The notes beneath the pieces were generated by a model. It made no database searches, had not been told where the DNA came from, and saw only the letters and a program-made list of their open reading frames with translations. From the NCBI RefSeq assembly GCF_021495345.1, contig NZ_CP099397.1:5153001-5217000 (forward strand): a stretch of 64,000 nucleotides of DNA. The letters run 5' to 3'. This document shows, piece after piece, positions 50,140 to 59,950 of the stretch. This stretch comes from Pseudomonas hydrolytica. GTDB taxonomy: Bacteria; Pseudomonadota; Gammaproteobacteria; Pseudomonadales; Pseudomonadaceae. How positions within the stretch are numbered: the stretch's first letter is position 1; the number at the start of each line of letters is the position of its first letter. A program made the translations under genes and the position numbers.

Positions 50140-51900
50140 TCAAAAGCTGTACTTGACGTTGAAGCTGAGGAAATCCCGGTCGGTGCGCTTGTTCGACAAG
50201 CCGCCACCGCTGTAGCCGACGTAACGGGCGCCTACGGTGAGGGATTCCTTGTAGATGGCGTCGAGGCCCAGCGACCAGCTCTGTGCCTCCTCGTCGAGGC
50301 CGTTGGTAAGCTGGGGAGCCACGCCGTTGATGCTGTACTGGTAGCTGGCGCTGGGTGCCAGGGTGACCAGGTTGAACACGTTGCTGTAGGTCAGCTGCAG
50401 GCTGGCCTGGGCGCCGTAGGCGCTGCTGGTGGCCTCGTAGTAATCGACGTCCGACTCCAGCCCCTGCACCCGGCTGGCCACCACCTCGCCGAACAGGGTG
50501 GCGGAGTTGGCGCCGAGCAGCCCGGTGAAGTTGTAGATGGCTGACAGCGAGGCCTGAACCATGTCCTTCTCGCGGTAGCCGTCCAGCCGCGTGCCAACCG
50601 GCAGGCCGTCGGGGTTGAGCAGGGCGTTCGGCAGGTATTCGCCCAGGCCCAGGGCGATCGGCGTGTTCGGCCGGTAGCTCAGCTCGCCGGCCAGCGACAG
50701 GCCGTTGAAGATGCTGTCGCCGCCGATCGAGGTGTTGAAGCTGACCCCGAACAGGTCGCGCTTCTCCAGGTACTCGGCGTAGTAGCGCGAGCTGCTGGCA
50801 TCGGGCAACGGGCCGACCACCGGCAGCACGATCGGCTGGCCGACGGTCAGGCCGATCATCGGCACCTGCATGTTGTAACGCAGGTAGTAGAAGCCCAGCT
50901 CGGTGTCGTTCAGCTGCGGCACGAACCAGCGCAGGGCCACGCCGTACTGCGGCGAGTCATCGCCGTCGATGTCCTGGGCGCGCGGCATGAAGGTGGTGGG
51001 CACGTAGGCATTCAGCAGGGTGCTGATCAGCCCGGGCGGCAGGCCGGCGAGCCAGGCCCGCGCGGCGGCCGGGCTGTCGAATGCCTGCGAGCTGCCGGCG
51101 AGGGCAGTGGCCTGCTCCTGCAGCGGCGCCACCGACAGGTAGTTGCAGCCCTCACCGAGGACGTCGAGTGTGGAGTAGTAGGTGCCGCAGGGGTCGATGC
51201 GCGAGGCTTCCCAGGCCTTGCCCGGCTGCCAGTAGCCTTCGATGCTGAGGTTGTCACGCAGCTCGAAGGAGGCATAGGCCATGAAGGTCGGCATATAGGC
51301 TTCCTTGATCTCCGAACCCGGGGCGCGCAGCGCGTTGATGTCCACCGGGTTGGTCGCGCCGATGCCGTTCTGGTAGAACAGCCCTTCGCCCCAGTTGATC
51401 ACCTGCCGTCCGAGACGGGCATTCAGTGCGCGCTCGCCGACTGTCCAGCTGCCGTAGACGAAGGCATCGAGCAGGTCCACGCTGGAGCCGGCCTCGTCCA
51501 GGCCGGCGTTGCTGATCTGGCGGTGGCGGCGCTCGTCGTCCTCGAGCTCGAAGTCGTAGAAGGCGCGACCGCGAACGAACAGGCCGTATTGCTCCTGGTA
51601 ACGCAGGTCCAGTTCGGAAACCGCCTTGGCGACCTCGGAGAACAACTCGCCCTTCTTGAAGTTGAGGTTGCCGTCGTCGGAGTTGATCAGCGCCGTGTTG
51701 TCGCCCTTGCCGCCGTTGGCGCGGGCAATCAGCTTGCTGTCCTGGCCCTCCATGCGATAGCTGACGCCGTAGGACAGTGTGGTGTCCAACGATACGTCCC
51801 AGTCGCCATGACGGGTTTGAAACCCCTGCGCCGCGCCGAACGGCAACGCCCCGAGCAAAGCCAGGCCGGCTGCCGCCAGGCCCCTTCCTTGATGTGCCAC
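50140..51900 (-). CDS. DUF1302 outer-membrane barrel protein
   Basis: A 586-residue protein with signal peptide (AGLALLGALPFGAAQG), many amphipathic beta strands and a C-terminal Phe (LSFNVKYSF) as in outer-membrane barrels. Family motifs include WDVSLDTTLSYGVSYRMEGQ, LNARLGRQVINWGEGLF and GIGATNPVDINALRAPGSEI. The GTG start at 51900 has GGAGG seven bases upstream. Paired with DUF1329, it is probably a route for a hydrophobic substrate across the outer membrane. Its promoter region faces the PHA depolymerase gene and shares a sequence motif with it. Confidence 0.88.
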   Translation of the reverse strand: MAHQGRGLAAAGLALLGALPFGAAQGFQTRHGDWDVSLDTTLSYGVSYRMEGQDSKLIARANGGKGDNTALINSDDGNLNFKKGELFSEVAKAVSELDLRYQEQYGLFVRGRAFYDFELEDDERRHRQISNAGLDEAGSSVDLLDAFVYGSWTVGERALNARLGRQVINWGEGLFYQNGIGATNPVDINALRAPGSEIKEAYMPTFMAYASFELRDNLSIEGYWQPGKAWEASRIDPCGTYYSTLDVLGEGCNYLSVAPLQEQATALAGSSQAFDSPAAARAWLAGLPPGLISTLLNAYVPTTFMPRAQDIDGDDSPQYGVALRWFVPQLNDTELGFYYLRYNMQVPMIGLTVGQPIVLPVVGPLPDASSSRYYAEYLEKRDLFGVSFNTSIGGDSIFNGLSLAGELSYRPNTPIALGLGEYLPNALLNPDGLPVGTRLDGYREKDMVQASLSAIYNFTGLLGANSATLFGEVVASRVQGLESDVDYYEATSSAYGAQASLQLTYSNVFNLVTLAPSASYQYSINGVAPQLTNGLDEEAQSWSLGLDAIYKESLTVGARYVGYSGGGLSNKRTDRDFLSFNVKYSF

Positions 51901-51926
51901 GATGACCTCCAGCTGTTGTTTTTATC

Positions 51927-51948
51927 GGAATCGGAACATCGGTTCCGA
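51927..51948. promoter_or_regulatory. Putative operator upstream of DUF1302
   Basis: Contains GGAATCGGAA at 51927-51936 overlapping the 7-bp inverted repeat TCGGAAC-ATCG-GTTCCGA (51931-51948), 27 bp before the DUF1302 start. A second GGAATCGGAA lies at 52071-52080 in front of the PHA depolymerase gene, which suggests shared control. Confidence 0.5.
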
Positions 51949-52070
51949 ATAAGCTAGTACTGCAGTCTCATCCTGGCAAGCCCCCAGTTCGATTTTTTCT
52001 CCTCAGCGCGGCGCTCAAGTCCGCCCTATCCGGCTACAGGCCAGGATTGGCGGGACCTGCGACACTTGAC

Positions 52071-52084
52071 GGAATCGGAATTCC
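52071..52084. promoter_or_regulatory. Putative operator upstream of the PHA depolymerase gene
   Basis: GGAATCGGAATTCC is an inverted repeat (GGAAT-CGGA-ATTCC) that shares GGAATCGGAA with the site at 51927. It lies 50 bp before the depolymerase start. Confidence 0.45.
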
Positions 52085-52133
52085 TGTTTCTATTTGATGC
52101 GCGATACCCATAAAAACAACGGAGAATTCCGCC

Positions 52134-52970
52134 ATGTCCCTTTTTCGCACCGCCTGTCTCTGCCTGCTGTTGCTGTCCTTGTCCACTCTCGAGGCCCAGG
52201 CCGCCTCGCGCTGCACTGAACGCGCCAAGAGCCTGCTGCTACCGGCCAAGGTCAGCTGCAGCTACCAGTCCACCTGGATCGACTCCGGCCTGGTCGGTCA
52301 GCGCAAGGTGATCTACCAGACCCCGCTGGGTACGCCACCGGCCGCCGGCTGGCCGGTGGTACTGATCTATCAGGGCTCGTTCTTCCCGCTCAACGACTTC
52401 ACCTACTACGGCAACATGCCGTTCGGCGGCTTCTACGAAGGCAAGCTGATCCAGCGCCTGCTCGACAACGGCTTCGCGGTGGTCGCCCCGAGCGCCCCGG
52501 CCGATCTGTTCTGGCAGACCAATATCCCGGGCCTGGCGCAGAACTACGAACTGAGCACCGACTACGACTTTCTCGGGAATGTGTTGAACGCTATCGCCGC
52601 CGGACACTTCGGGCCGCTCGACGCTGGCCGCCAGTACGCCACCGGCATCTCCAGCGGCGGCTACAACAGCAGCCGCATGGCGGTGTCCTTCCCCGGCCGG
52701 TTCAAGGCACTGGCGATCCAGTCCGGCTCCTACGCGACCTGCTCCGGGCCACTGTGCAGCGTGCCGGCACTGCCGGCCGACCATCCTCCGACCCTGTTCG
52801 TGCACGGCTTCGTCGACCTCACCGTACCCTGGTGGAGCATGGACCTGTATTACGACCGCCTGCTCTACCAGGGCATCCCGACGGCACGCCATACCGAAGC
52901 GCTGGGCGGTCACGAGTGGTTCGCCAGCTCGCCGGGCAAGATCCTCGCCTGGTTCCAGGGTTATCCCTGA
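52134..52970 (+). CDS. phaZ: Extracellular medium-chain-length PHA depolymerase
   Basis: Hydrolyses polyesters of 3-hydroxyoctanoate-type monomers outside the cell. The 278-residue length and sequence match the P. fluorescens GK13 enzyme from memory. Signal peptide to about residue 23 (LEAQA), mature enzyme with TWIDSGLVGQRKVIYQTPLG, lipase box GISSGG (Ser173), the acid in FVHGFVDLTVPWWS (Asp228) and the base in LGGHEWF (His260), which agrees with the published triad 172/228/260 within one residue. It has no separate substrate-binding domain, as in GK13. Divergent from the DUF1302-DUF1329 operon across a 233-bp shared region. Confidence 0.9.
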   Translation: MSLFRTACLCLLLLSLSTLEAQAASRCTERAKSLLLPAKVSCSYQSTWIDSGLVGQRKVIYQTPLGTPPAAGWPVVLIYQGSFFPLNDFTYYGNMPFGGFYEGKLIQRLLDNGFAVVAPSAPADLFWQTNIPGLAQNYELSTDYDFLGNVLNAIAAGHFGPLDAGRQYATGISSGGYNSSRMAVSFPGRFKALAIQSGSYATCSGPLCSVPALPADHPPTLFVHGFVDLTVPWWSMDLYYDRLLYQGIPTARHTEALGGHEWFASSPGKILAWFQGYP

Positions 52971-52999
52971 CCGGAGAATGGGTGGCCGGCCGCGCGGGC

Positions 53000-53965
53000 C
53001 TATGACGCGCGGCAGGCCGCCAGGCCGGCGCGCAGGGCCTCGGCGTTCTGCGCGGCATCGAAGATCAGCTCCAGGCGCGAGTCCTTGCGCCATTCGCTGG
53101 CGCGCCATGGCTCGAGGGTCTGGCCATGCAGGGCATTGAGCGAGCGCCAGCCGTCTGCGCCGTGCAGCACCGCCTTGGCCCGGCGCCAATCCAGGCCGGC
53201 CAGCCAGCGCTGCACCTGCGCCAGGTCGAAACACTGGCTCGGATGCCAGCGCCAACCGATGCTCCAGCCTTCGGCCTGATCCTGGATCAGGCAGATGGGT
53301 TCGTCCGGCGTGCGCCACAGCTGTGGCAGGGGCGCTGCGGCCGCGGGAAGATCGGCCGCTTCGGCTTCAGCTGCGCGCGCGCCGAAACCTGGCAGCGCAG
53401 CCAGGTCGAGGCGGCCCTGGCTGGTCCAGTGCAACGGCAGCGGCGGCAATGCTGCGGCGATGCGAGCACGATCCTCTGCGCTCAGATGCTCGCTCTTGTT
53501 CAGCAGCAGCAGACCGGCCTCGCCCAGCGCCTGATGCTGCACCTGCGGCAGCGCCTGACCGGCCGCCAGGGCGGCGGCATCCAGCACCAGCAGCGCCGGC
53601 TGCACGGCCAGCACGCCACGCCAGGGCGGCTGGCGCAGTTGCGCCAGCAGCTGCGCGGGGTGGCCCAGACCGGACGGTTCGATCAGCAGGCGGTCCGGTC
53701 GCGCCTGACGCAGCAGGCGGCCGAGACCGACCTGAAACGGCGCGCCATTGACGCAGCACACACAGCCGCCAGCCACCTCGGCCAGGGCAATACCGTCCTC
53801 GCCGCGCTCCAGCAGCGCGGCATCCAGGCCGATCTGGCCGAACTCGTTGATCAGTACCGCCCAGCGTTCGGCCGCCGGCTTCTGCGCCAACAGGTGGCGG
53901 ATCAAGCTGGTCTTGCCCGCGCCCAGAGGGCCGGCAATCAGGTGGGTGGGGATTTGGCTGAGCAT
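53000..53965 (-). CDS. COG0523 (CobW/P47K) GTPase
   Basis: A 321-residue G3E GTPase, probably a metal chaperone or insertase. Walker A AGPLGAGKTS (K18), metal motif GCVCC (C68, C70, C71), guanine-specificity NKSE, and a C-terminal CobW_C part (GWRWHPSQCFDLAQVQRWLA). It ends 29 bp after the depolymerase stop, convergently. A different COG0523 gene lies at 55260 in the Zur region; this copy has no Zur-like box in front, and may serve another metal or enzyme. Confidence 0.88.
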   Translation of the reverse strand: MLSQIPTHLIAGPLGAGKTSLIRHLLAQKPAAERWAVLINEFGQIGLDAALLERGEDGIALAEVAGGCVCCVNGAPFQVGLGRLLRQARPDRLLIEPSGLGHPAQLLAQLRQPPWRGVLAVQPALLVLDAAALAAGQALPQVQHQALGEAGLLLLNKSEHLSAEDRARIAAALPPLPLHWTSQGRLDLAALPGFGARAAEAEAADLPAAAAPLPQLWRTPDEPICLIQDQAEGWSIGWRWHPSQCFDLAQVQRWLAGLDWRRAKAVLHGADGWRSLNALHGQTLEPWRASEWRKDSRLELIFDAAQNAEALRAGLAACRAS

Positions 53966-54060
53966 GGGCCTATGGTCGATGGTTTGCGCTGCAAGTGCCA
54001 GCACAGACTATGCCGCGACAGCGTGCTAGATTCGCCGGCAGTTTTTCTGGAGCCGATACG

Positions 54061-54411
54061 ATGCGTGCGTGGTTTTTGCTGTTCTCTCTGTTACCCGGCC
54101 TGGCGCTGGCCGAGGCCTGCGTGGTGCACAGCCAGGGCGAGCGCCTGGACGTGCAGATCTGCCAGGAGAATCGCAACATCCCCGATACGCTGTTTCGCGA
54201 GGGCTTCTGCCAGCCGCAGCTGCAGGGCCAGACGGTGGAAGTCGAGTTCGTCGAGCAGTGCCCGAAAGGCGCCTATGGTGTGTGCCAGGGCGCACGCGCC
54301 GGCAGCGGCCTGTATCTGCAGGATATCCACTACTACGGCGTGGCCAGCGACGCGCTGTACCTGGAGCCGGCCTGCAAGACGCAGTATCAGGGCCAGTGGA
54401 TCAAACCCTGA
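54061..54411 (+). CDS. Small Cys-rich exported protein
   Basis: A 116-residue protein with signal peptide (MRAWFLLFSLLPGLALA) and six spaced Cys in the mature part (EACVVH, QICQEN, GFCQPQ, EQCPKG, GVCQGA, PACKTQ), which could form three disulfides. No family recognised. It is divergent from the CobW-type gene, with 95 bp between, and is followed by a hairpin and a terminator. Confidence 0.7.
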   Translation: MRAWFLLFSLLPGLALAEACVVHSQGERLDVQICQENRNIPDTLFREGFCQPQLQGQTVEVEFVEQCPKGAYGVCQGARAGSGLYLQDIHYYGVASDALYLEPACKTQYQGQWIKP

Positions 54412-54506
54412 CATCAAAGCGTCACCCAAAAAGCGCCTAATGACTGCGGGTACCTCACGTAACCCTCATGTCGAGTCACGCGTCGACATGATCTCTTGGT
54501 GCTTAA

Positions 54507-54537
54507 GGCTGGGGCAGTCGCTCCGGCCTATTTTTTT
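54507..54537 (+). terminator. Rho-independent terminator
   Basis: GGCTGGGGC pairs with GCTCCGGCC (two G-U pairs in RNA) around an AGTC loop and is followed by TA and seven T. A separate 8-bp inverted repeat (CATGTCGA / TCGACATG) lies upstream at 54467-54490. Confidence 0.8.
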
Positions 54538-54576
54538 GATTTCCGCGTTGGGTCCGCCAAATACCGCGGTATACGC

Positions 54577-54597
54577 GGTGCGCACGGCGCACCCCAC
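54577..54597. repeat. REPIN-like half element, copy h
   Basis: A single arm, GGTGCGCACGGCGCACCCCA, of the dispersed repeat lies about 20 bp from the stop of the minus-strand DUF1826 gene. The partner arm is missing. Confidence 0.65.
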
Positions 54598-54615
54598 GGC
54601 AGCCGACAGTTTCGT

Positions 54616-55259
54616 TCAGGCCAGCCAATCCAGGGTCAGCAGCAAACGCCGCTGGCCGGCCGGCGGCTGCGGTGAACGGTGGATCAGTCCGCGGCCTTCG
54701 TTACCCTGCCACTTCTCGCCCTTGGCCAGGGCGACATGGCCGGCGTCCAAACGTTGGATCAACGCCTCGTCCGTAGGCTCTGCCTCCGGCTGACCGAGCC
54801 TGTTGCGCGGCATCGCGCCCTCTTCCAGCCACTCGCTGCCGACCCCGGCATAGCTGGTGATCAGCCGCAGCGGCACATGGTCGACGTGAAAGCGCGGGCA
54901 CATGGCCTTGTCCAGCGCGCGCAGGCGCAGACCGATGCGCTCGGCATCGAGCAGGCAGGCGTAGGCGCGCACCAGCCAGGCCACGTCGGCGAGAAAGGCG
55001 GCCTGGCCCGGCAGGTCGGCATACTGCGCGACCAGGCCGGTCAGGTTCGGCTCGCTGTCGGCACGCGGCAGCTCCAGGGTCATGGAGTGCGCCAGGGGCT
55101 CGCCCTGGGCCAGCAGCGCGTCGGCGAAGTCGGCGATCTGCGCCGGCAGGCGGCGCTGCCAGACGGCCAGGTTGACGCCGTCACGCAGCACCTCGCCAAG
55201 CACCTGAATATCCTCGCCCAGCACCTGCCGGGAGAGCTTCGGCAACTGCAGGGCGAACA

Positions 55260-55260
<1 letters not shown>
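54616..55260 (-). CDS. DUF1826 protein of the Zur regulon
   Basis: A 214-residue cytoplasmic protein of a family that regularly follows zigA-type GTPase genes. HVDHVPLRLITSYAGVGSEW and GRGLIHRSPQPPAGQRRLLL hold His/Asp residues in the order seen in cupin-like iron(II) oxygenases, so a metal site is possible. Its ATG overlaps the zigA stop (TGATG). It is the last gene of dksA2-zigA-DUF1826; function unknown. Confidence 0.82.
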
Positions 55261-56465
<1,205 letters not shown>

Positions 56466-56480
56466 GGGGGTGTTCCTCGT

Positions 56481-56903
56481 TCAGTCACGGTCACGCTGAT
56501 GTTTTTCGCGCTGCTCCTGACGCTCCTTGGCTTCGATGCACAGGGTCGCGGTGGGACGCAGCAGCAGGCGTTTCAGGCCGATGGGTTCGCCGGTCTCGGC
56601 GCACCAGCCGTATTCGCCACGCGCCAGGCGTTCGAGCGCCTGGTCGATCTTGTCCAGCAGCTTCTTCTCCCGCTCCAGCAGGCGCAGCTGCCACTGACGC
56701 TGCTCCTCGGCGGCGCCGATGTCGGCAACGTCGCTGCTGATCTCAGGCTGGCGCAGCTCGGTGAATTCGTCGTCGATGCGCGCCTGCAACTCGGCACGCT
56801 GAGCCAGCAGCAATTCGCGGAAGAACCGCTGCTGGGCATCGTTCATGTAGTCGTCGGCTGGCTGGGCCAGCAGTTCGGCTTCGGTAGGCACGGTCAGGGT
56901 CAT
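56481..56903 (-). CDS. dksA2: DksA2, zinc-independent DksA paralogue
   Basis: A 140-residue RNA polymerase secondary-channel protein that works with ppGpp in the stringent response when zinc is scarce. The coiled coil carries the DxxDxA-type tip (SSDVADIGAAEEQRQ, about residues 57-71). The zinc-finger positions read CAET and CIEA, so only C101 and C122 of the four Cys remain, as in P. aeruginosa DksA2. The ATG at 56903 is preferred over an upstream TTG that nearly touches the Zur box. Confidence 0.92.
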   Translation of the reverse strand: MTLTVPTEAELLAQPADDYMNDAQQRFFRELLLAQRAELQARIDDEFTELRQPEISSDVADIGAAEEQRQWQLRLLEREKKLLDKIDQALERLARGEYGWCAETGEPIGLKRLLLRPTATLCIEAKERQEQREKHQRDRD

Positions 56904-56928
56904 GGCAAATCGGCTGGCTTGTTTCAAT

Positions 56929-56943
56929 TGTTATAACATAACA
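56929..56943. promoter_or_regulatory. Zur box between dksA2 and folE2
   Basis: TGTTATAACATAACA has perfect mirrored halves TGTTAT/ATAACA, matching the Zur consensus closely. It lies 25 bp upstream of dksA2 and 31 bp upstream of folE2, so one site can repress both divergent operons when zinc is sufficient. Confidence 0.85.
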
Positions 56944-56974
56944 TTTATTTCTGACAGCAACCCACGGATTTGCG

Positions 56975-57865
56975 ATGAACGAACAGCTTCTGCCGGATAT
57001 TGCCGCCCAAGCCACCCACCACGACCTGCCGTTGCACTGGGTCGGCATGGCCGGCATCGCCCTGCCCATCCAGCTGGCGGGCCAGGCGCTGAATGCCAGC
57101 GTGGACATCGGTGTCAGCCTCGATGATGCCGGTGCGCGCGGCATCCACATGTCGCGCCTGTACTTGGCTCTGCAGGGCCTGGCGGGCAAACCGCTGACCC
57201 TGGCTGCGCTGCAGCATCTGCTGGACGACTGCCTGAGCAGCCACCACGAGCTGTCCGACAGCGCCTCGCTGACGGTGCGCGGCGCGCTGCCGCTGCAGCG
57301 CCCGGCACTGGTCAGCCAGCTGAGCGGCTGGAAGCACTACCCCTTCGAGATTCACGCCCGCCAGGATGGCCGCGGCCTGCACATGGAACTGCAGGTCGAA
57401 CTGGACTACTCCTCGACCTGCCCCTGCTCGGCAGCCCTGGCCCGCCAGCTGATCCAGCAGCGCTTCGCCGAAAGTTTCGCGCAGCAGCCACTGAACTACC
57501 TGGATGTGCTCGACTGGCTCGGCTCGACCCAGGGCATAGTCGCCACGCCGCACAGCCAGCGCAGCACGGCCACGCTGCAACTGCGCCTGGCTGCCGACTG
57601 CATCGACCTGCCCCTGCTGGCGCTGCTCGAGGCCGCCGAACGCGCGCTCGGCACGCCGGTGCAAACCGCGGTGAAGCGCGCTGACGAGCAGGCCTTCGCC
57701 CTGGCCAACGGGCAGAACCTGATGTTCTGCGAAGACGCCGCCCGCCGCCTGCACCGGGCACTGCGCCAGCTGCCACAGGCCAGCGCCTTCCGCGTGCGGG
57801 TGGTGCACGCGGAAAGCCTGCACGCCCACGACGCGGTGGCGGAAAGCCGCTGGAACTGGAGCTGA
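56975..57865 (+). CDS. folE2: GTP cyclohydrolase IB, zinc-independent
   Basis: Makes dihydroneopterin triphosphate from GTP for folate synthesis with Mn2+ or other metals, replacing zinc-dependent FolE. The 296-residue product has the FolE2 signatures [30 protein letters not shown] and the metal-binding Cys in [18 protein letters not shown] (about residues 148-165). It is the first gene of the rightward Zur-controlled operon, three bases before hisI2. Confidence 0.94.
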   Translation: MNEQLLPDIAAQATHHDLPLHWVGMAGIALPIQLAGQALNASVDIGVSLDDAGARGIHMSRLYLALQGLAGKPLTLAALQHLLDDCLSSHHELSDSASLTVRGALPLQRPALVSQLSGWKHYPFEIHARQDGRGLHMELQVELDYSSTCPCSAALARQLIQQRFAESFAQQPLNYLDVLDWLGSTQGIVATPHSQRSTATLQLRLAADCIDLPLLALLEAAERALGTPVQTAVKRADEQAFALANGQNLMFCEDAARRLHRALRQLPQASAFRVRVVHAESLHAHDAVAESRWNWS

Positions 57866-57868
57866 GCC

Positions 57869-58288
57869 ATGAGCGCCAGTGCTCTCTGGTTGCAGCTGGA
57901 ATCGGCAGACGCCGACCACTCCGTGGCGCTCGGCCCAGCTCTGGAGGCCATTGCCTGGAACGAGGCCGGACTGATCCCGGTGATTGCCCAGCGTTACGAC
58001 AGCGGCGAGGTGCTGATGCTGGCCTGGATGAATCGCAGCGCGCTGGAAGAAACCCTGCACAGCGGCCAGGTCTGCTACTGGTCACGCTCGCGCCAGCAGC
58101 TGTGGCGCAAGGGCGAGACCAGCGGGCACCGCCAGCGCCTGCTCAGCGCCCATCTCGATTGCGATGGCGACGCTCTGTTGCTCAGGGTCGAGCAGCAGGG
58201 CCCGGCGTGCCACACCGGGCGGCCCAGCTGTTTCTACAACGAGCTGGACGAAGAGCGCCTGCGCGTGGCCGTGAGCCGACCGACATGA
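57869..58288 (+). CDS. hisI2: HisI2, phosphoribosyl-AMP cyclohydrolase paralogue
   Basis: Third step of histidine synthesis. The 139-residue protein has [44 protein letters not shown] and [16 protein letters not shown]. The three zinc-ligand Cys of ordinary HisI are all still present, so it is not obviously zinc-free; it may bind zinc more tightly or be supplied by ZigA. It overlaps yidD by four bases (ATGA). Confidence 0.9.
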   Translation: MSASALWLQLESADADHSVALGPALEAIAWNEAGLIPVIAQRYDSGEVLMLAWMNRSALEETLHSGQVCYWSRSRQQLWRKGETSGHRQRLLSAHLDCDGDALLLRVEQQGPACHTGRPSCFYNELDEERLRVAVSRPT

Positions 58289-58530
58289 GACGCCTGGCCA
58301 TCACCCTGGTGCGCCTCTACCAGTACCTGATCAGCCCCCTGCTCGGGCCACGCTGCCGCTTTCACCCGAGCTGCTCGCACTACGCCATCGAGGCACTGGA
58401 AAAACATGGCCTGCTGCGCGGCCTGTGGCTGAGCCTGCGCCGCCTGCTGCGCTGTCATCCCTGGCATCCGGGCGGCTACGACCCGGTGCCACCCGCCCCT
58501 CACCGCTCCCAGGAACATCGCCATGACTGA
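58285..58530 (+). CDS. yidD: YidD-family membrane protein insertion factor
   Basis: An 81-residue basic protein with the YidD core ([57 protein letters not shown]). YidD normally lies between rnpA and yidC and helps insertion of membrane proteins; a copy inside a zinc-starvation operon is unusual. Its Cys/His residues could bind zinc. It overlaps hisI2 by four bases and pyrQ by eight. Confidence 0.9.
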   Translation: MRRLAITLVRLYQYLISPLLGPRCRFHPSCSHYAIEALEKHGLLRGLWLSLRRLLRCHPWHPGGYDPVPPAPHRSQEHRHD

Positions 58531-59863
58531 CCTGCTGATTCGCAATGCCCGCCTGGTTAACGAAGGCCGGGAGTTCGAGGCCGATATCCGGGTGCACAAT
58601 GGCCGTATCGAAAAGATCGCCAGCAGCATCGACGGCCTCAACGCCAGCCTGGAGATCGACGCCGCCGGCCAATACCTGCTGCCCGGGATGATCGACGACC
58701 AGGTGCACTTCCGCGACCCCGGCGCGCCACACAAGGGCAGCTTCGCCAGCGAGTCGCGGGCGGCAGTGGCTGGCGGCATCACCAGCGTGATGGACATGCC
58801 CAACACCAACCCGCCGACCCTGACCCTGGAAGCGCTAGTGGCCAAAGAGCAACGCGCCGCCGCTTGCTCGCGGGTCAACTACGGCTTTCACTTCGGCGTC
58901 AGCCACGACAACCTCGACACCGTCGCCGCACTCGACCCCAGCCGCGTTGCAGCGGTGAAGGTGTTCATGGGCGCCAGCACCGGCAATATGCTGGTCGACG
59001 ACCTGGCGGCGCTGGAGCGGCTGTTCCGCGATTGCCCGACGGTGCTGCTGACACATTGCGAGCACACCCCGCGCATCCGCGAGCGTGAGGCGCAGTGGCG
59101 GGCGCGCTTCGGCGACGATATTCCCGCCAGCGAGCACCCTGCGATCCGCGACGCCGAGGCCTGTTACCAGTCCTCCAGTCTGGCGGTGAGCCTGGCGCAG
59201 CGTTATGGCACACGCCTGCACGTGCTGCATCTGACCACCGCGCGCGAACTGAGCCTGTTCCAGCGAGGCCCGCTGGCCGGTAAACAAATCACCGCCGAGG
59301 TCTGCGCCCATCACCTGTACTTCGATGACCGCGACTACGCCGCGCTCGGCCACCTGATCAAATGCAACCCGGCGATCAAGAGCCAGGCCGACCGCCACGC
59401 CCTGCGTCAGGCCCTGCTGTGCGGACGGCTGGACATCATCGGCACCGACCACGCGCCGCATACCCTGGAAGAAAAGCAGCGTCCCTATCTGCAAGCCCCA
59501 TCCGGCCTGCCGCTGGTGCAGCACGCCCTGCCATCGTTGCTGGAGCTGGTGGCCGACGACCTGTTGCCACTGCCCCTGCTGGTGGAAAAGACCAGCCACG
59601 CCGTGGCCGAGCGCTTCGCCATCGAGCAGCGCGGCTACCTGCGCGAAGGCTACTGGGCCGACCTGACCCTGGTCGAACGCCTGACCGAACCACGCCCGGT
59701 GGCAGCCGACCCGATCCTCGCCCACTGCAGCTGGACGCCGTTCCAGGGCCGCGCCTTCCGCCACGCAGTACGCAGCACTATCGTCTCCGGCCAACTGGCC
59801 TGGCACGCCGGCCAGGTGCAGGACGATTGCCAAGGCTTGCCGCTGCGCTACCGATGCGAATAA
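58523..59863 (+). CDS. pyrQ: Dihydroorotase PyrQ/PyrC2
   Basis: Pyrimidine synthesis: closes carbamoyl aspartate to dihydroorotate. The 446-residue amidohydrolase has [19 protein letters not shown], the carboxylated-Lys region AVKVFMGAS, metal His in LLTHCEH and LHVLHLTTA, and [15 protein letters not shown]. The usual first HxH pair reads Q60-V-H62, so one metal His is replaced by Gln. That fits an enzyme adapted to limited zinc, as proposed for PyrQ/PyrC2 in the Zur regulon. Confidence 0.9.
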   Translation: MTDLLIRNARLVNEGREFEADIRVHNGRIEKIASSIDGLNASLEIDAAGQYLLPGMIDDQVHFRDPGAPHKGSFASESRAAVAGGITSVMDMPNTNPPTLTLEALVAKEQRAAACSRVNYGFHFGVSHDNLDTVAALDPSRVAAVKVFMGASTGNMLVDDLAALERLFRDCPTVLLTHCEHTPRIREREAQWRARFGDDIPASEHPAIRDAEACYQSSSLAVSLAQRYGTRLHVLHLTTARELSLFQRGPLAGKQITAEVCAHHLYFDDRDYAALGHLIKCNPAIKSQADRHALRQALLCGRLDIIGTDHAPHTLEEKQRPYLQAPSGLPLVQHALPSLLELVADDLLPLPLLVEKTSHAVAERFAIEQRGYLREGYWADLTLVERLTEPRPVAADPILAHCSWTPFQGRAFRHAVRSTIVSGQLAWHAGQVQDDCQGLPLRYRCE

Positions 59864-59950
59864 CAACCGTAGCGACGCAGATACCGGGTTATCCGGGCAC
59901 CGCGCGCCCCACAGACTTCATCCTCAACCGCCCCTGATCCGAGAACCCCT

